The position numbers were made by a program, and so were the translations under genes. The notes under the pieces were generated by a model, which did not search any database, was not told where the DNA came from, and saw nothing but the letters and a program-made list of their open reading frames with translations. From contig JABSOI010000057.1 in NCBI GenBank assembly GCA_013216015.1, forward strand, positions 1-38,961: a stretch of DNA of 38,961 nt, read 5' to 3'. Of this stretch, positions 16,550 through 25,425 are shown one piece after another. Numbering within the stretch: the first letter of the stretch is position 1; each line of letters opens with the position of its first letter. The stretch is from Alteromonadaceae bacterium (GTDB taxonomy: Bacteria > Pseudomonadota > Gammaproteobacteria > Enterobacterales > Alteromonadaceae).

Positions 16550-17821
16550 ATGAAAAACGAAAATATAGTGAAGACCAACAAACATTTTTTTGATGTTGTC
16601 ATTTCCGGTGGTGGTTTGTCTGGTACCCTGATGGCTTTGAGCCTTGCTGAACTGACAAAAGCGGATGGCAGTGCTTTAACCATAGCTATTATTGAAGCTA
16701 GTCCTGTTTTAAAAAATGCATCTTTAACTTATGATGATCGCGTACTGGCATTGTCTCATGGCACTGCTGGTTATCTTGAAGAAGTCGGAGCCTGGCAGTT
16801 TTTATCATCGTCTGCTCAGCCAATTAAACAGATACATGTTTCTGATCGTGGTCATTACGGTAAAGCACGAATTGATGCCCGGGAGCATAAAGTTTCAGCT
16901 CTGGGTTATGTTGTGGAAATGACACTTATTGGTCAATCTTTGCAGCGTGCATTAAATGAAAAAAATGCTTTAGCGAATAAACAAAATGTTCAATGGTTTG
17001 CTCCTGATACTATTGCTGACATTGAATGGCAGAAAAAGGAAGTAAACATTCATTTGTCATCAGGGGAAAGTCTTTCTACAAATTTATTGTTGGGTTGCGA
17101 TGGAGCACAGTCAGCCTGCAGAGAATTTGCCAATATTCAAGTTGAAAAATGTGAGTACGGACAATGTGCGCTGATCACCAATGTCACTACCGAACAACCT
17201 CACAACAACATTGCTTATGAGCGCTTTACCGAAACAGGGCCTATTGCAATGCTGCCTCTTTCTCACGGACGATGTTCACTTGTTTGGACGTTAACACCTG
17301 AATTGGCAAGACAAATGCGGGAACTGGATGATGTTGCTTTTAAACACCAGTTAGAAATATCTTTTGGTAGTTGGCTTGGTGCTATTACTGATGTGGGTAA
17401 ACGAGATATTTATCCGTTGAGTCTGGTACAGGCACAAGAGCAGATTTACCACCGTATGGCACTTATTGGTAATGCTTCTCATACTATTCATCCTATTGCC
17501 GGACAAGGTTTTAACCTGGGTGTACGAGATGTTCAGCAAATGGCGCAATTAATAGCGTCACATCTGGCATCACAGAAAAAGCAGAAAATTGAAACCGGGC
17601 AAGACAGAGTCAATGATATTGGACAATTTTCATTATTATCACAATATGCCCAGCAAAGAAAAACCGATCATCAGCAGGTAATTATGTTAACTGACTCGTT
17701 AGTAACTTTGTTTTCGAATTCGTTACCACCGCTGGTTGCCGGAAGGAATATTGGTTTGAAGGTGTTTAATTATTTTTCACCACTCAAAAGCGCGCTGGTG
17801 AATAAAACATTGGGGTATTGA
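16550..17821 (+). CDS. ubiH: 2-octaprenyl-6-methoxyphenol hydroxylase UbiH
   Basis: An FAD-dependent monooxygenase of ubiquinone synthesis that hydroxylates ring carbon C1 in the Ubi complex. FAD-binding GGGLSG lies near residues 19-24 (DVVISGGGLSGTLMALSLAE), the DG motif in LLGCDGAQSACR (about 181-192), and the second FAD motif GNASHTIHPIAGQGFNLGVR near 307-326. The 423-residue length is slightly above E. coli UbiH (392). Position directly after pepP and before a second paralogous hydroxylase supports the name over ubiI or ubiF. Confidence 0.92.
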   Translation: MKNENIVKTNKHFFDVVISGGGLSGTLMALSLAELTKADGSALTIAIIEASPVLKNASLTYDDRVLALSHGTAGYLEEVGAWQFLSSSAQPIKQIHVSDRGHYGKARIDAREHKVSALGYVVEMTLIGQSLQRALNEKNALANKQNVQWFAPDTIADIEWQKKEVNIHLSSGESLSTNLLLGCDGAQSACREFANIQVEKCEYGQCALITNVTTEQPHNNIAYERFTETGPIAMLPLSHGRCSLVWTLTPELARQMRELDDVAFKHQLEISFGSWLGAITDVGKRDIYPLSLVQAQEQIYHRMALIGNASHTIHPIAGQGFNLGVRDVQQMAQLIASHLASQKKQKIETGQDRVNDIGQFSLLSQYAQQRKTDHQQVIMLTDSLVTLFSNSLPPLVAGRNIGLKVFNYFSPLKSALVNKTLGY

Positions 17822-17929
17822 TCTTTTTTTTTTGAATGCACTATAAGAGAAAATTAGGTTTAATCCTCTGTAAACAATAATTAGTAGTAATAAATAGTTA
17901 AAAAATATAAACGTTGAGTCTGAAGTAAA

Positions 17930-19216
17930 ATGCAAAAATTTGATATATTAATTGTCGGTGGAGGAATGGTGGGTTTAACACTCGCCTTGGCAATACGTAA
18001 GCAGAGTTCATTAACTGTGGCTATTGCTGAACCTTCACCAATTTCTGAGCTAAATACTGCGCCAGAGGTTCGTGTAAGTGCAATTAATATTGCCAGTTAC
18101 AATATTTTCAATAATTTAGATGTGTGGCCTTTGATACAAAACCAACGTATACAAGCCTATCAACATATGCACATTTGGGACAAGGCTGGTTATGGCCACT
18201 TAGACTTTAGCCTTGATGACAAGCATGAAAATACAAGTTCGGAACAATCTGCACAATTAGGTTGGATAATCGAAAATAAAGTGATCCGTAATGCCTTATG
18301 GCAAAAAGCGATGGTTGATGAAGGGATCACATTTTTTACTGATGAAATTATCTCAAATATTGGCATTGGTGACAGTGAAGTTTTCGTGAGTTTTAATCCA
18401 CCATTTTCGACAACAAGGGACGCATCTCAAGTACCACCTTCTTTACCCATTATAACAAAATTGGTTGTTGGTGCAGACGGCGCCAATTCATGGGTACGCA
18501 AACAAATGGATATGGCAATGAGCTTTCGGGATTATGATCATCACGCCATTGTAGCTACCGTCCGTTGTACACAAGGTCATCAAAATACGGCGTGGCAAGT
18601 TTTTTTACCCACGGGTCCTTTGGCCTTTCTACCATTATTTCAAAAAGATTTATGCTCAATTGTCTGGTCAACTTCACCTCAGGAAGCAAAACGATTAACC
18701 CAATTATCAGCGGTTGATTTTGGTAAAGAAATTACTGCGGCAAGCGATGGGAAATTAGGGACAATACACCTTGAAAGTGACTGTACAAGCTATCCTTTAA
18801 CTATGCGTTTAGTACAGGATTTTGTAAAAGAACGGGTAGTTTTAGTTGGTGATGCCGCTCATACAATACATCCCTTGGCAGGACAAGGCGTTAATTTAGG
18901 TTTATTAGATGCGGTAGCATTGGCACAAACTTTAGTAGAACCTTTACAAAAGCAATTTGAGTTGGCCCCGACAGCATGGTTAAATAACAAATCATTAAAG
19001 AGTTATGCCCGGTGGCGCAAAAGTGATGCAACTGAAATGGTGGCGGCCATGGAAGCGATCAAGCAAACATTCAGCCCTCAAAATGAAGCCAGTAAACTAA
19101 TTCGTGGTATTGGTTTGTCGTTACTTAATAATTTTAAACCAGTTAAAAATATGATGATAAAACGCGCTTTGGGATTTAGAGATAATTTGCCAGTATTTGC
19201 TGAGAAGCAAGAATAG
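17930..19216 (+). CDS. ubiI: Ubiquinone hydroxylase UbiI (VisC)
   Basis: A paralogue of the upstream gene in the UbiH/UbiF/UbiI FAD monooxygenase family; by synteny it is UbiI, which hydroxylates C5 of the ring. The N-terminus has GGGMVG (9-14), then VVGADGANSWVRKQ (about 180-193) and VLVGDAAHTIHPLAGQGVNL (about 304-323). Length 428 against 400 in E. coli. It is 108 bp from ubiH, so it could have its own promoter or be co-transcribed. Family members are easily confused, so the exact ring position rests on gene order. Confidence 0.88.
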   Translation: MQKFDILIVGGGMVGLTLALAIRKQSSLTVAIAEPSPISELNTAPEVRVSAINIASYNIFNNLDVWPLIQNQRIQAYQHMHIWDKAGYGHLDFSLDDKHENTSSEQSAQLGWIIENKVIRNALWQKAMVDEGITFFTDEIISNIGIGDSEVFVSFNPPFSTTRDASQVPPSLPIITKLVVGADGANSWVRKQMDMAMSFRDYDHHAIVATVRCTQGHQNTAWQVFLPTGPLAFLPLFQKDLCSIVWSTSPQEAKRLTQLSAVDFGKEITAASDGKLGTIHLESDCTSYPLTMRLVQDFVKERVVLVGDAAHTIHPLAGQGVNLGLLDAVALAQTLVEPLQKQFELAPTAWLNNKSLKSYARWRKSDATEMVAAMEAIKQTFSPQNEASKLIRGIGLSLLNNFKPVKNMMIKRALGFRDNLPVFAEKQE

Positions 19217-19266
19217 GCAAGGTAAGTAAATAAATATAACAGTAAAACAGTAGGGTTATAGTTCTT

Positions 19267-19352
19267 CATACCACCTAAATAACCTTTTGTTTTTATACTA
19301 TAAAACAATAGCAATGTAGGTGGTATGGGTTAGGCTTTAGTCTAGTCCATCC
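19267..19352. repeat. Inverted repeat between ubiI and the sulfatase gene
   Basis: CATACCACCTA (19267-19277) and TAGGTGGTATG (19317-19327) are perfect 11-bp inverted arms 39 bp apart, in the gap between two convergent genes. The following GGGTTAGGCTTTAGTCTAGT and CCATCCTG resemble a degenerate GGGTTAGCC core of the MITE-like elements. It may serve as a bidirectional transcription end. Confidence 0.5.
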
Positions 19353-19418
19353 TGTGAAAAAATTTCAACTTTAGTTTATCTAAATTAAAAGTTAAATACG
19401 CCAGAATGATGGAACACG

Positions 19419-21149
19419 TTACTTTTGGAAAGTAGCTTCCCAAGCATCATATGAATGAAACTCACTCCAACCCTCGATTTCAAAGCCTTTTTCTGTTAAT
19501 TGGTCACAGAGGTTCTTAAACAAGGATTCAGCTTTTTTTAGCGATTTTTTACTCGGATTATAAAGTAAGTTATTTCGTTCATGGGGATCATTTTTCACAT
19601 TATACATTTCGTACACAGGGGTGCTTGCGCCATTATGATCAAAGGTAAAATAAATGGCATATTTCCAAACTCCGTCAAATACTGCGCAGATATTATTACA
19701 TTCATTGATAGTTGAAAATAATTCTAAATTTTCAAGGGATACATCATTTTGTCGTAGCGTTATTTTTAGTTTTTGATCATTAATCGTTGTATTTGGATAA
19801 TGTGTACCGCCCCAAAAGGTAAACAATATATTGTCTTGTGTTTTTAAATTTGGATCAGCTACTGTTGCAGATATATCTACACCCTGAAATCCTGCAGCAT
19901 GGATATCATGATGCTTTGCACCACCAATTCTGGCAAGAGTTGGCGCCAGATCGGCAAGGGTGACTACACCATTATGGGTAAATGGTTTGTGTTTGCTTTT
20001 TCCTTTTTGTTCGGTATTCTCTTTTTTATAGTATTCCTGCAGTTTCGGGTTTGAGAATATTAGGGGAACATTCACAGTTTCTTGATACATGTTGTAAGTT
20101 TTTTGAACCATGCCTCCATGAGAAAGCCCTAATTCTCCGTGATCAGAAATACGAACGATGATGGTATTATCAAGTAGTTTATTATGCTTGAGTGCATCGA
20201 TCAGATCTTGTGACAGGCTATCAGTTAATGTTTGCAGATAGGCGTAAAATTGAATGTATTTTTTGGGTTCATCAAAGGTTACTAGTTGTTTAACACCATT
20301 TAAATAACCTTGTTGTACCATTGGTTTATTTTTTAATAATTCATGGTGACTGGGTGGTAATTCGAAACCTTTGAATTTGTTACCCGTCCAGTTTTTTTCT
20401 TGGTAACCTGCTGCTTCAAAATTGTTGGGATAAGAAAATACATCGTGTGGATTTACCATTGAAACCACCATAAAAAATGGTTGTTCCTTTCCTCTGCGAC
20501 TATTTATGTATTCCACCGCACATTGTTCATTGTTTTCAAGAGGGCCATTAACGATGGTATTGTCATTTGGGAGACGATTTTTGTAGGGGCTTGTGGAACC
20601 ACCCATGGTATAAATATAGCTGTCATCGATGTCATAATCAGGTGGAACTGTTACTGTGTCAAAACTTAAAGCATCGCCCATGTCGGGAGAGGTATAGCCT
20701 GAAAAACAGTAGTCGTTTTTCATAGTGTCATTTTCGTGTTGAATTTTTTCTGAAAGATTGGGTCTTGTTTCTGCTTGCTTAGAGAAACTTTGGGTTAGAT
20801 CCCACTTTCCTTTGTAAGTGACATCGTAACCCAGCGAGTCCATCATATTGCCGAGGGATGAGCCAGCAGGAAGTGTACCGTTGTTATTCCAAACACCAGT
20901 TTTAGTTTGATATTTTCCGCTGTAAATAATACCTCTACTGGGTCCGCAGGGGGCTGAAGAACAGAAGTGGTTAGGAAAAGACAGGCCGTTGTCAGTTAAC
21001 CATTGTAGTGCTGGTAGATTTTTTTTTGCCCAATGCTCAGGAAAATTTTGTGTAGTTCGTTGTTGATCAGACATTATGATAAGAATATTAGGAGGGGTAT
21101 CAAATGGTCCCCAATTATATTCACTCGATAAGTTTTCTTCTTTGCTCAT
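19419..21149 (-). CDS. Type I sulfatase (formylglycine-dependent)
   Basis: Alkaline-phosphatase-superfamily sulfatase of 576 residues. PNILIIMSDQQR (20-31) supplies metal ligands, and CGPSR (68-72) within SSAPCGPSRGIIYSGKYQTK is the core motif whose Cys68 is converted to formylglycine. VRISDHGELGLSHGG (about 332-346) gives further active-site and metal residues. There is no signal peptide, so unless the start is wrong the enzyme is cytoplasmic, unlike most polysaccharide sulfatases. Cys-type sulfatases need an FGE or anSME maturase, and none is in the window. No transporter or glycosidase neighbours it, so the substrate (choline-sulfate-like or a sugar sulfate) is unknown. GGAGATT upstream of the ATG is a good ribosome binding site. 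Confidence 0.9.
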   Translation of the reverse strand: MSKEENLSSEYNWGPFDTPPNILIIMSDQQRTTQNFPEHWAKKNLPALQWLTDNGLSFPNHFCSSAPCGPSRGIIYSGKYQTKTGVWNNNGTLPAGSSLGNMMDSLGYDVTYKGKWDLTQSFSKQAETRPNLSEKIQHENDTMKNDYCFSGYTSPDMGDALSFDTVTVPPDYDIDDSYIYTMGGSTSPYKNRLPNDNTIVNGPLENNEQCAVEYINSRRGKEQPFFMVVSMVNPHDVFSYPNNFEAAGYQEKNWTGNKFKGFELPPSHHELLKNKPMVQQGYLNGVKQLVTFDEPKKYIQFYAYLQTLTDSLSQDLIDALKHNKLLDNTIIVRISDHGELGLSHGGMVQKTYNMYQETVNVPLIFSNPKLQEYYKKENTEQKGKSKHKPFTHNGVVTLADLAPTLARIGGAKHHDIHAAGFQGVDISATVADPNLKTQDNILFTFWGGTHYPNTTINDQKLKITLRQNDVSLENLELFSTINECNNICAVFDGVWKYAIYFTFDHNGASTPVYEMYNVKNDPHERNNLLYNPSKKSLKKAESLFKNLCDQLTEKGFEIEGWSEFHSYDAWEATFQK

Positions 21150-21626
21150 TGTTAATCTCCATATTATTTATTTGCTCTGTTCTGAATTTATAATTTACTA
21201 TTTATCAGTTAGTTGCAGGTATGGAGCTGTATATTGTGCACTCTAATTTACCAACAAAGAAGGTGACCACCGGCGTCTGCCTACAACATATCTTGTTTTG
21301 ATGGATATCCTGAGTATTATCGTTAAATGTTAAGTGGTCAAGCATTGGTTTTATTGTTTTTTTAACTTGGATTTCGGCTAATATCCATTCAGAAAAAGGG
21401 GCGGCGGGGCGATTTAAAGGTCCAGAATGAACGCTACTAGATAACGAAATTAAATAGTGCTTGATTAGAAAATGTCTTCTATTAATTAATACTAACTTAT
21501 TAGTGTTCGTTTAGAAACAGGGCCCTAACGAGGGTGGACCAATGGTTCAATATTTAAATCATTAGTTTTTTAACCCCTAGTTGAATTATAGTTTGAAAAG
21601 ATTAGTCACAAGTCGGGGAGTGTTTA
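21150..21626. other. Spacer between the sulfatase and folK-like genes
   Basis: About 475 bp without a supported gene. It should hold the sulfatase promoter and the end of the fol operon. I see no strong hairpin or known repeat; a short GC-richer patch near 21400 (GGGGCGGCGGGGCG) stands out against the AT-rich background. Confidence 0.4.
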
Positions 21627-22010
21627 TCAATTTTTTACTGATTTAACTAACTCATCAACAGATTTTTTAACAAAATCGTATTTATAATAATCGTCATCAA
21701 CAATTTCGTTATCTATTTTTACAATATCTAAATCAATAGTACGCGGGCCATTTTTGTTTTTTGTTCGAACCCGACCCAGTTGATCTTCTATGCTTTTTAA
21801 ATGGGCTTTAAGGTTAGTTGCATTCAGCTCGCAGTTAAATGAAAATGCAGTATTGATAAAATCTGCCTGCGCAGTAAAACCCACAGGTTTGGTGTGTAGT
21901 ATTGATGCGATATTTGCTTTTTGATCAATCTGTTTAATCAGCTCAAACGCTTGTTGAATATGCTTTTTGGCATCAATGTTTGAGCCGGCAGCTACAATAT
22001 AAAAGGGCAT
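21627..22010 (-). CDS. folK: FolK-like pyrophosphokinase (shortened)
   Basis: Resembles 6-hydroxymethyl-7,8-dihydropterin pyrophosphokinase, which transfers pyrophosphate from ATP in folate synthesis. Visible are the start FYIVAAGSNI (3-12), KPVGFTAQADFINTAFSF (41-58) and the signature EDQLGRVR...GPRTIDLDI (75-96), with R90 and the Mg-binding D93 and D95. At 127 residues it is about 30 shorter than E. coli FolK (159), and lacks the usual region after the DLDI motif (the PHxxxxxRxF segment that closes over the substrate). Its start overlaps the folX stop by one base (TGATG), so it is the last gene of the fol operon. It could be a second, specialised FolK; activity is uncertain. Confidence 0.75.
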   Translation of the reverse strand: MPFYIVAAGSNIDAKKHIQQAFELIKQIDQKANIASILHTKPVGFTAQADFINTAFSFNCELNATNLKAHLKSIEDQLGRVRTKNKNGPRTIDLDIVKIDNEIVDDDYYKYDFVKKSVDELVKSVKN

Positions 22011-22360
22011 CAGGCTGAACGTTCAGCAGTAATAGATACACTTTCTGCGTAACGCAAGGCGCCGGGTTTGGCTATTTTTAACTTCGCGTTTAATACCCCG
22101 TCATATGAAAGAATCAAGTCTAGCAATACCCCCAATAAACGTTCAATAGTGTTATAGCTGGAATTTACCACCAAAGATAAAATTTCTTTATTGATGGTGC
22201 GATAATTAACGCAGTCTTCTATGTTATCAGACAGCATTGCTTTGGTTATATCTGCGTCAATCCAATAATCAATAATAAGCTTTTGTTTATTTTCACGCTC
22301 TTCTTTATTGATCCCGAGAATGGTATAAATTTCTAATTTTTCAACATATATGGTGGACAT
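22010..22360 (-). CDS. folX: Dihydroneopterin triphosphate 2'-epimerase FolX
   Basis: A member of the FolB/FolX fold family, 116 residues. The opening IYVEKLEIYTILGINKEER (4-22) matches the family start, and the C-terminal KPGALRYAESVSIT matches E. coli FolX (KPHALRFADSVS) better than FolB. FolX epimerises dihydroneopterin triphosphate to the monapterin form. It overlaps the end of folM by 28 bp and folK by 1 bp, so translation is coupled. Together with FolE and FolM it makes a tetrahydromonapterin route plausible. A FolB (aldolase) role cannot be fully excluded. Confidence 0.8.
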   Translation of the reverse strand: MSTIYVEKLEIYTILGINKEERENKQKLIIDYWIDADITKAMLSDNIEDCVNYRTINKEILSLVVNSSYNTIERLLGVLLDLILSYDGVLNAKLKIAKPGALRYAESVSITAERSA

Positions 22361-23145
22361 TGTAGGTGACTCCCTCCGTCTATTTGTATTGTTTGTCCTG
22401 TGATCGATTGATTTTTTATTAAAAATTCAATCGCTGAATATAAGTCATCTAACGGCACTTTACGCTGTAAAATATTGATGTCTTTATTTTCAACTTGTGT
22501 ATCAGGTATTGGTGTATCAGGTATTGGTGTATCAGGCATTGGCTTATCAGGTATTGGCGCATCAGGTAGTGAGATATTAGATGTATCTATTGCGTCTAAT
22601 ACAAACCCCGGTGCAATAGCGTTAACTCTTATTTTTGGGGCACATTCTACAGCTGCCAGTTCAGTTAGGGTTTCTAAAGCTTTTTTAGCGATAAAATAAG
22701 CTGACTTATTGGTGTAAAGGTGTGACAAATTTGCGTCTAACACATTGATAATCTGGCAGGGCCACTTTTGTTTTACCAATGCCTGAATTAATAACCATGG
22801 GCTGGTCAGATGAATATTAAGGTTACTTTGAATCTGTTCTAAAGATGATTCAAGCAAGGATCCCTGTTCAAATACCGAAGCGTTATTGATTAACAATTCA
22901 ATATGAGAAACCTGTGCCTGCAATTCTGAAAATCGTTGCAAAATTGTATTAGGATCATTTAAATTTGCCTGCCATAACACAACTTTAACATTTTCTTGTT
23001 CCAATTGTGTTTTTAAGGCTAATGCAGCGGTTTGTGATTGATTATAATGCAAAACAATATTCTTCCCGCTTTTAGCAAGCTGTTGATTGAAAAACGCACC
23101 GATACGCTGTGCGCCACCTGTAACTAATACCCAAGCATCATTCAT
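22333..23145 (-). CDS. folM: FolM-type dihydromonapterin reductase (SDR)
   Basis: A short-chain dehydrogenase/reductase of the pteridine-reductase type that reduces dihydromonapterin or dihydrofolate with NADPH. The cofactor motif is TGGAQRIG (9-16), NNAS lies at 87-90, the catalytic pair is Y150 and K154 (SAYFIAKKALETL), and APGFV follows at 178-182. At 270 residues it is about 30 longer than E. coli FolM (240), mainly from a Pro/Asp-rich insert at about 194-216 made of PIPDT-like pentapeptides, placed in the substrate-binding loop. The C-terminus (ITGQTIQIDGGSHLQ) is normal for SDRs. It starts 2 bp after folE and overlaps folX. Confidence 0.86.
   Translation of the reverse strand: MNDAWVLVTGGAQRIGAFFNQQLAKSGKNIVLHYNQSQTAALALKTQLEQENVKVVLWQANLNDPNTILQRFSELQAQVSHIELLINNASVFEQGSLLESSLEQIQSNLNIHLTSPWLLIQALVKQKWPCQIINVLDANLSHLYTNKSAYFIAKKALETLTELAAVECAPKIRVNAIAPGFVLDAIDTSNISLPDAPIPDKPMPDTPIPDTPIPDTQVENKDINILQRKVPLDDLYSAIEFLIKNQSITGQTIQIDGGSHLQCPPYMLKN
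22499..22573. repeat. 15-bp minisatellite within folM
   Basis: Five tandem 15-bp units, the first being GTATCAGGTATTGGT at 22499; units 1 and 2 are identical and the others differ by a few bases. On the minus strand they encode the P-x-x-P-D/I type pentapeptides of the FolM loop. Confidence 0.85.
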
Positions 23146-23147
23146 TA

Positions 23148-23690
23148 TTATTCTTTAATTAATTGTAAAAATTCAAAGCGGGTGTCTTTGCATTTTAAAA
23201 ATGAACCAAGCATGCAAGACGTTTTCATTTCTGAGTTTTGTTTTTCAACGCCACGCATACGCATGCATAAATGTGATGCTGACATAACCACTCCAACGCC
23301 TTTCGCACCCGTTACATCCATAATTGCATGGGCAATTTCGTGTGTCAGCTTTTCTTGAATTTGTAAACGCCGTGCGAACATATCGACAATACGCGCTAAT
23401 TTAGATAGCCCCAACACTTTGCCATTTGGGATATAACCAATGTGACAACGTCCTGTAAAGGGTAGCATGTGGTGTTCACATAACGAGTATAATTCAATGT
23501 CATTAACGACTACCATTGAATCACAATCTGAGTTGAACAAGGCTCCGTTGATAACAGAGTCTAAATCTTGATAATACCCATGGGTTAGAAATTTGAGTGC
23601 TTTTGCTGCGCGTTCAGGAGTATCTTTTAAACCTTCACGTTGTGGATCTTCACCGATTGCTTCGATAATGTTTGTAAATGCTTGTTCCAC
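23148..23690 (-). CDS. folE: GTP cyclohydrolase I FolE
   Basis: A zinc enzyme that converts GTP to 7,8-dihydroneopterin triphosphate, the first step of folate and pterin synthesis. Zn ligands are C71 and H74 in [12 protein letters not shown] and C142 in [11 protein letters not shown]. Other hallmarks are the N-terminal [18 protein letters not shown] (15-32), [19 protein letters not shown] (92-110) and QEKLTHEIA (112-120). The 180-residue size fits the shorter, Bacillus-like FolE type. The start is GTG at 23690; an in-frame stop just upstream rules out a longer N-terminus, and the ribosome binding site is poor. It is the first gene of folE-folM-folX-folK. Confidence 0.93.
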   Translation of the reverse strand: MEQAFTNIIEAIGEDPQREGLKDTPERAAKALKFLTHGYYQDLDSVINGALFNSDCDSMVVVNDIELYSLCEHHMLPFTGRCHIGYIPNGKVLGLSKLARIVDMFARRLQIQEKLTHEIAHAIMDVTGAKGVGVVMSASHLCMRMRGVEKQNSEMKTSCMLGSFLKCKDTRFEFLQLIKE

Positions 23691-24121
23691 TTTTAGGATG
23701 CCTATTTAGGTTGTTGTACTGTTTTTGTACGTGTCATGGGGACTGTGGGTTAAATTCAAAGCCTTACGACATCCTTTGTTCGACACTCAGCTAATTTAAT
23801 TCCACGGTTAATATTGCTAAATCAGTCTTGTAAAATGCGAAAAAAATACACACGCCAGCACAGAAGAATAACTTGTACAAAACGCTAGAGTAAAGTTATA
23901 ACTTATTCTTTGGTGGGGATTCTTAATAGCCTGCTAACACTAGCATTAACATGAATAAATGTTAACAATAATATGAATTGTTTTTTGAATGATTTAGAAT
24001 TTATGACGACATTTTTTGAGGTTCTGAATTTATTAGGTAATAGCGATTATTTGATAAAGGTTAGGTAATAGCGATTATTTAACAGTTATCACTTAATAGT
24101 GATTGTTACTCGGAATTTATA
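23691..24121. promoter_or_regulatory. Upstream region of the fol operon
   Basis: About 430 bp between the fol operon promoter and the end of the DUF2982-like gene, both on the minus strand. No gene is supported. A short direct repeat lies at its right end. No zinc-, folate- or pterin-type riboswitch could be recognised. Confidence 0.4.
24033..24080. repeat. 28-bp direct repeat, about 1.7 copies
   Basis: TTAGGTAATAGCGATTATTT begins at 24033 and again at 24061, giving a 28-bp period. A diverged third trace (TTAATAGTGATTGTTACT) follows near 24093. Confidence 0.7.
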
Positions 24122-24808
24122 CTATAAATTATTCGGGTAATGTTTCGATGCTTTTTTACATTGAAGCAGTAATTGACAGAATTCGCCATTTCCTCGGTCC
24201 ATACTCGCGTTTGGAATAAATAAATGATAGCCAAATCCTTTAAATAAACTTTGACTGTGATGCAGAAAAGCGGCTAACGGTCCTTTAATTATCTTACCTG
24301 ATTTTAGTTTGAAACTGCTGAAATTAAGTTGAGATTCTTCCAATGAAAGTAATTGGTGTAAAACCGCAAAAACTAATAAAGGTCTTTGTTCGTGAATAAG
24401 TCTGTTTGCCAGTCGAGGTGATATTTGTTCAGCAATATCGTCCAAATTCTTAAATTTAATACCAATATACGGCAGTTGTTCAGTTGTTAAACCGTGAGTT
24501 TCTTTAACCGAATTAATAAACACAATTTGATCCCATTTTATAAACCACGAGCCGTAGCGGTGGTAATATTGAATGTTGTCGGGTGTTAACTTGAAACTGA
24601 AGTTTGGCTCCAGTTTTTTACATAATCCAGTGATGATAACAATTAATGAAAGTAGAAGAAAAAATATGAGTATTAATCTAAATTGTTGCCAAAAAAAAGA
24701 AGAAAATATTATCGTTGTAATTAATAATGTAAAGCCAGTAAGTATAATAAACATAGCATGATGATTTGCTTGGGCTTTAATATTTATTGAAGGATAATTT
24801 TTGTTCAT
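24122..24808 (-). CDS. DUF2982-like membrane protein
   Basis: A 228-residue protein with two hydrophobic helices near the N-terminus (about 19-38 and 43-62, IFFLLLSLIVIITGLC) followed by a cytoplasmic domain. That domain has GSWFIKWDQIVFI (about 86-98), PYIGIKFKNLD (about 113-123) and ISPRLANRLIHEQRPLL (about 129-145), which I recall from the DUF2982 family of Alteromonadales and Vibrionales. The first part, up to WDQIVFI, resembles the PH-like folds seen in small membrane proteins. Function is unknown. It is divergent from the next small membrane protein gene. Confidence 0.7.
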   Translation of the reverse strand: MNKNYPSINIKAQANHHAMFIILTGFTLLITTIIFSSFFWQQFRLILIFFLLLSLIVIITGLCKKLEPNFSFKLTPDNIQYYHRYGSWFIKWDQIVFINSVKETHGLTTEQLPYIGIKFKNLDDIAEQISPRLANRLIHEQRPLLVFAVLHQLLSLEESQLNFSSFKLKSGKIIKGPLAAFLHHSQSLFKGFGYHLFIPNASMDRGNGEFCQLLLQCKKASKHYPNNL

Positions 24809-24919
24809 TTTTAGTACTAAAGTAAATCAGGTATGACTATTTTACCTAATTAAACCTTGTTTTAAAGAATTTTTACGACTAAATTTTAGAATAATAACTA
24901 GAGTTTATTTGGGAAAAAT

Positions 24920-25267
24920 ATGACTCACTTTCAATCAGATACAAAGCATCAAATCATTGGAAAAAAGCATGATGATATAGCTAAAGTTGTTGCTGTGTTA
25001 GGGTATTTAACTATTTTCGGTTGGTTAATAGCTCTTTTTCTGTATGGCAATCATAAGTCACCTCTGGCGAGACATCACCTGCGGCAATCCCTTGGTTTAA
25101 CAATAACTGCGGCATTGTTATCGTTTATTCCCCTTATCGGATGGTTACTAAATATTGGTGTTTTTATTGGCTGGTGCATAGGCGTTTATTCAGCGTTGTG
25201 CGGGCATAAAACCCCCTTGCCGTTGCTTGGTGATTTTTATCAGGAACACTTAGATTTCATTTCATAA
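24920..25267 (+). CDS. DUF4870-like small membrane protein
   Basis: A 115-residue inner-membrane protein with three hydrophobic segments (about 24-43, 60-76 and 77-97). The pattern fits DUF4870/Tic20-like proteins: AVLGYLTIFGWLIALFLYG, then SPLARHHLRQSLGLTI (the conserved HxRQ), SFIPLIGWLL and a C-terminal PLPLLGDFYQ. Function is unknown. GGGA precedes the ATG by about 6 nt. It may be monocistronic, 158 bp before recC. Confidence 0.7.
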   Translation: MTHFQSDTKHQIIGKKHDDIAKVVAVLGYLTIFGWLIALFLYGNHKSPLARHHLRQSLGLTITAALLSFIPLIGWLLNIGVFIGWCIGVYSALCGHKTPLPLLGDFYQEHLDFIS

Positions 25268-25425
25268 AATTCAAATTTACTCTTAAAAATCTTTATTTTC
25301 AGGCTTTCTGGGAAGATGAGGAATTGGTGTTATATCAATTGGACTAAATTATTACTAGTGTTCAGCTTAGTCATGTGATTAAATTTACTTAATATCATCA
25401 ACAAAAACAATATAAAGGCATTATT

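Noticed and set aside
22475-22699. Plus-strand frame with VSGIG repeats
   Set aside because: It is the antisense shadow of the 15-bp repeat in folM; the repetitive look comes from the minisatellite.
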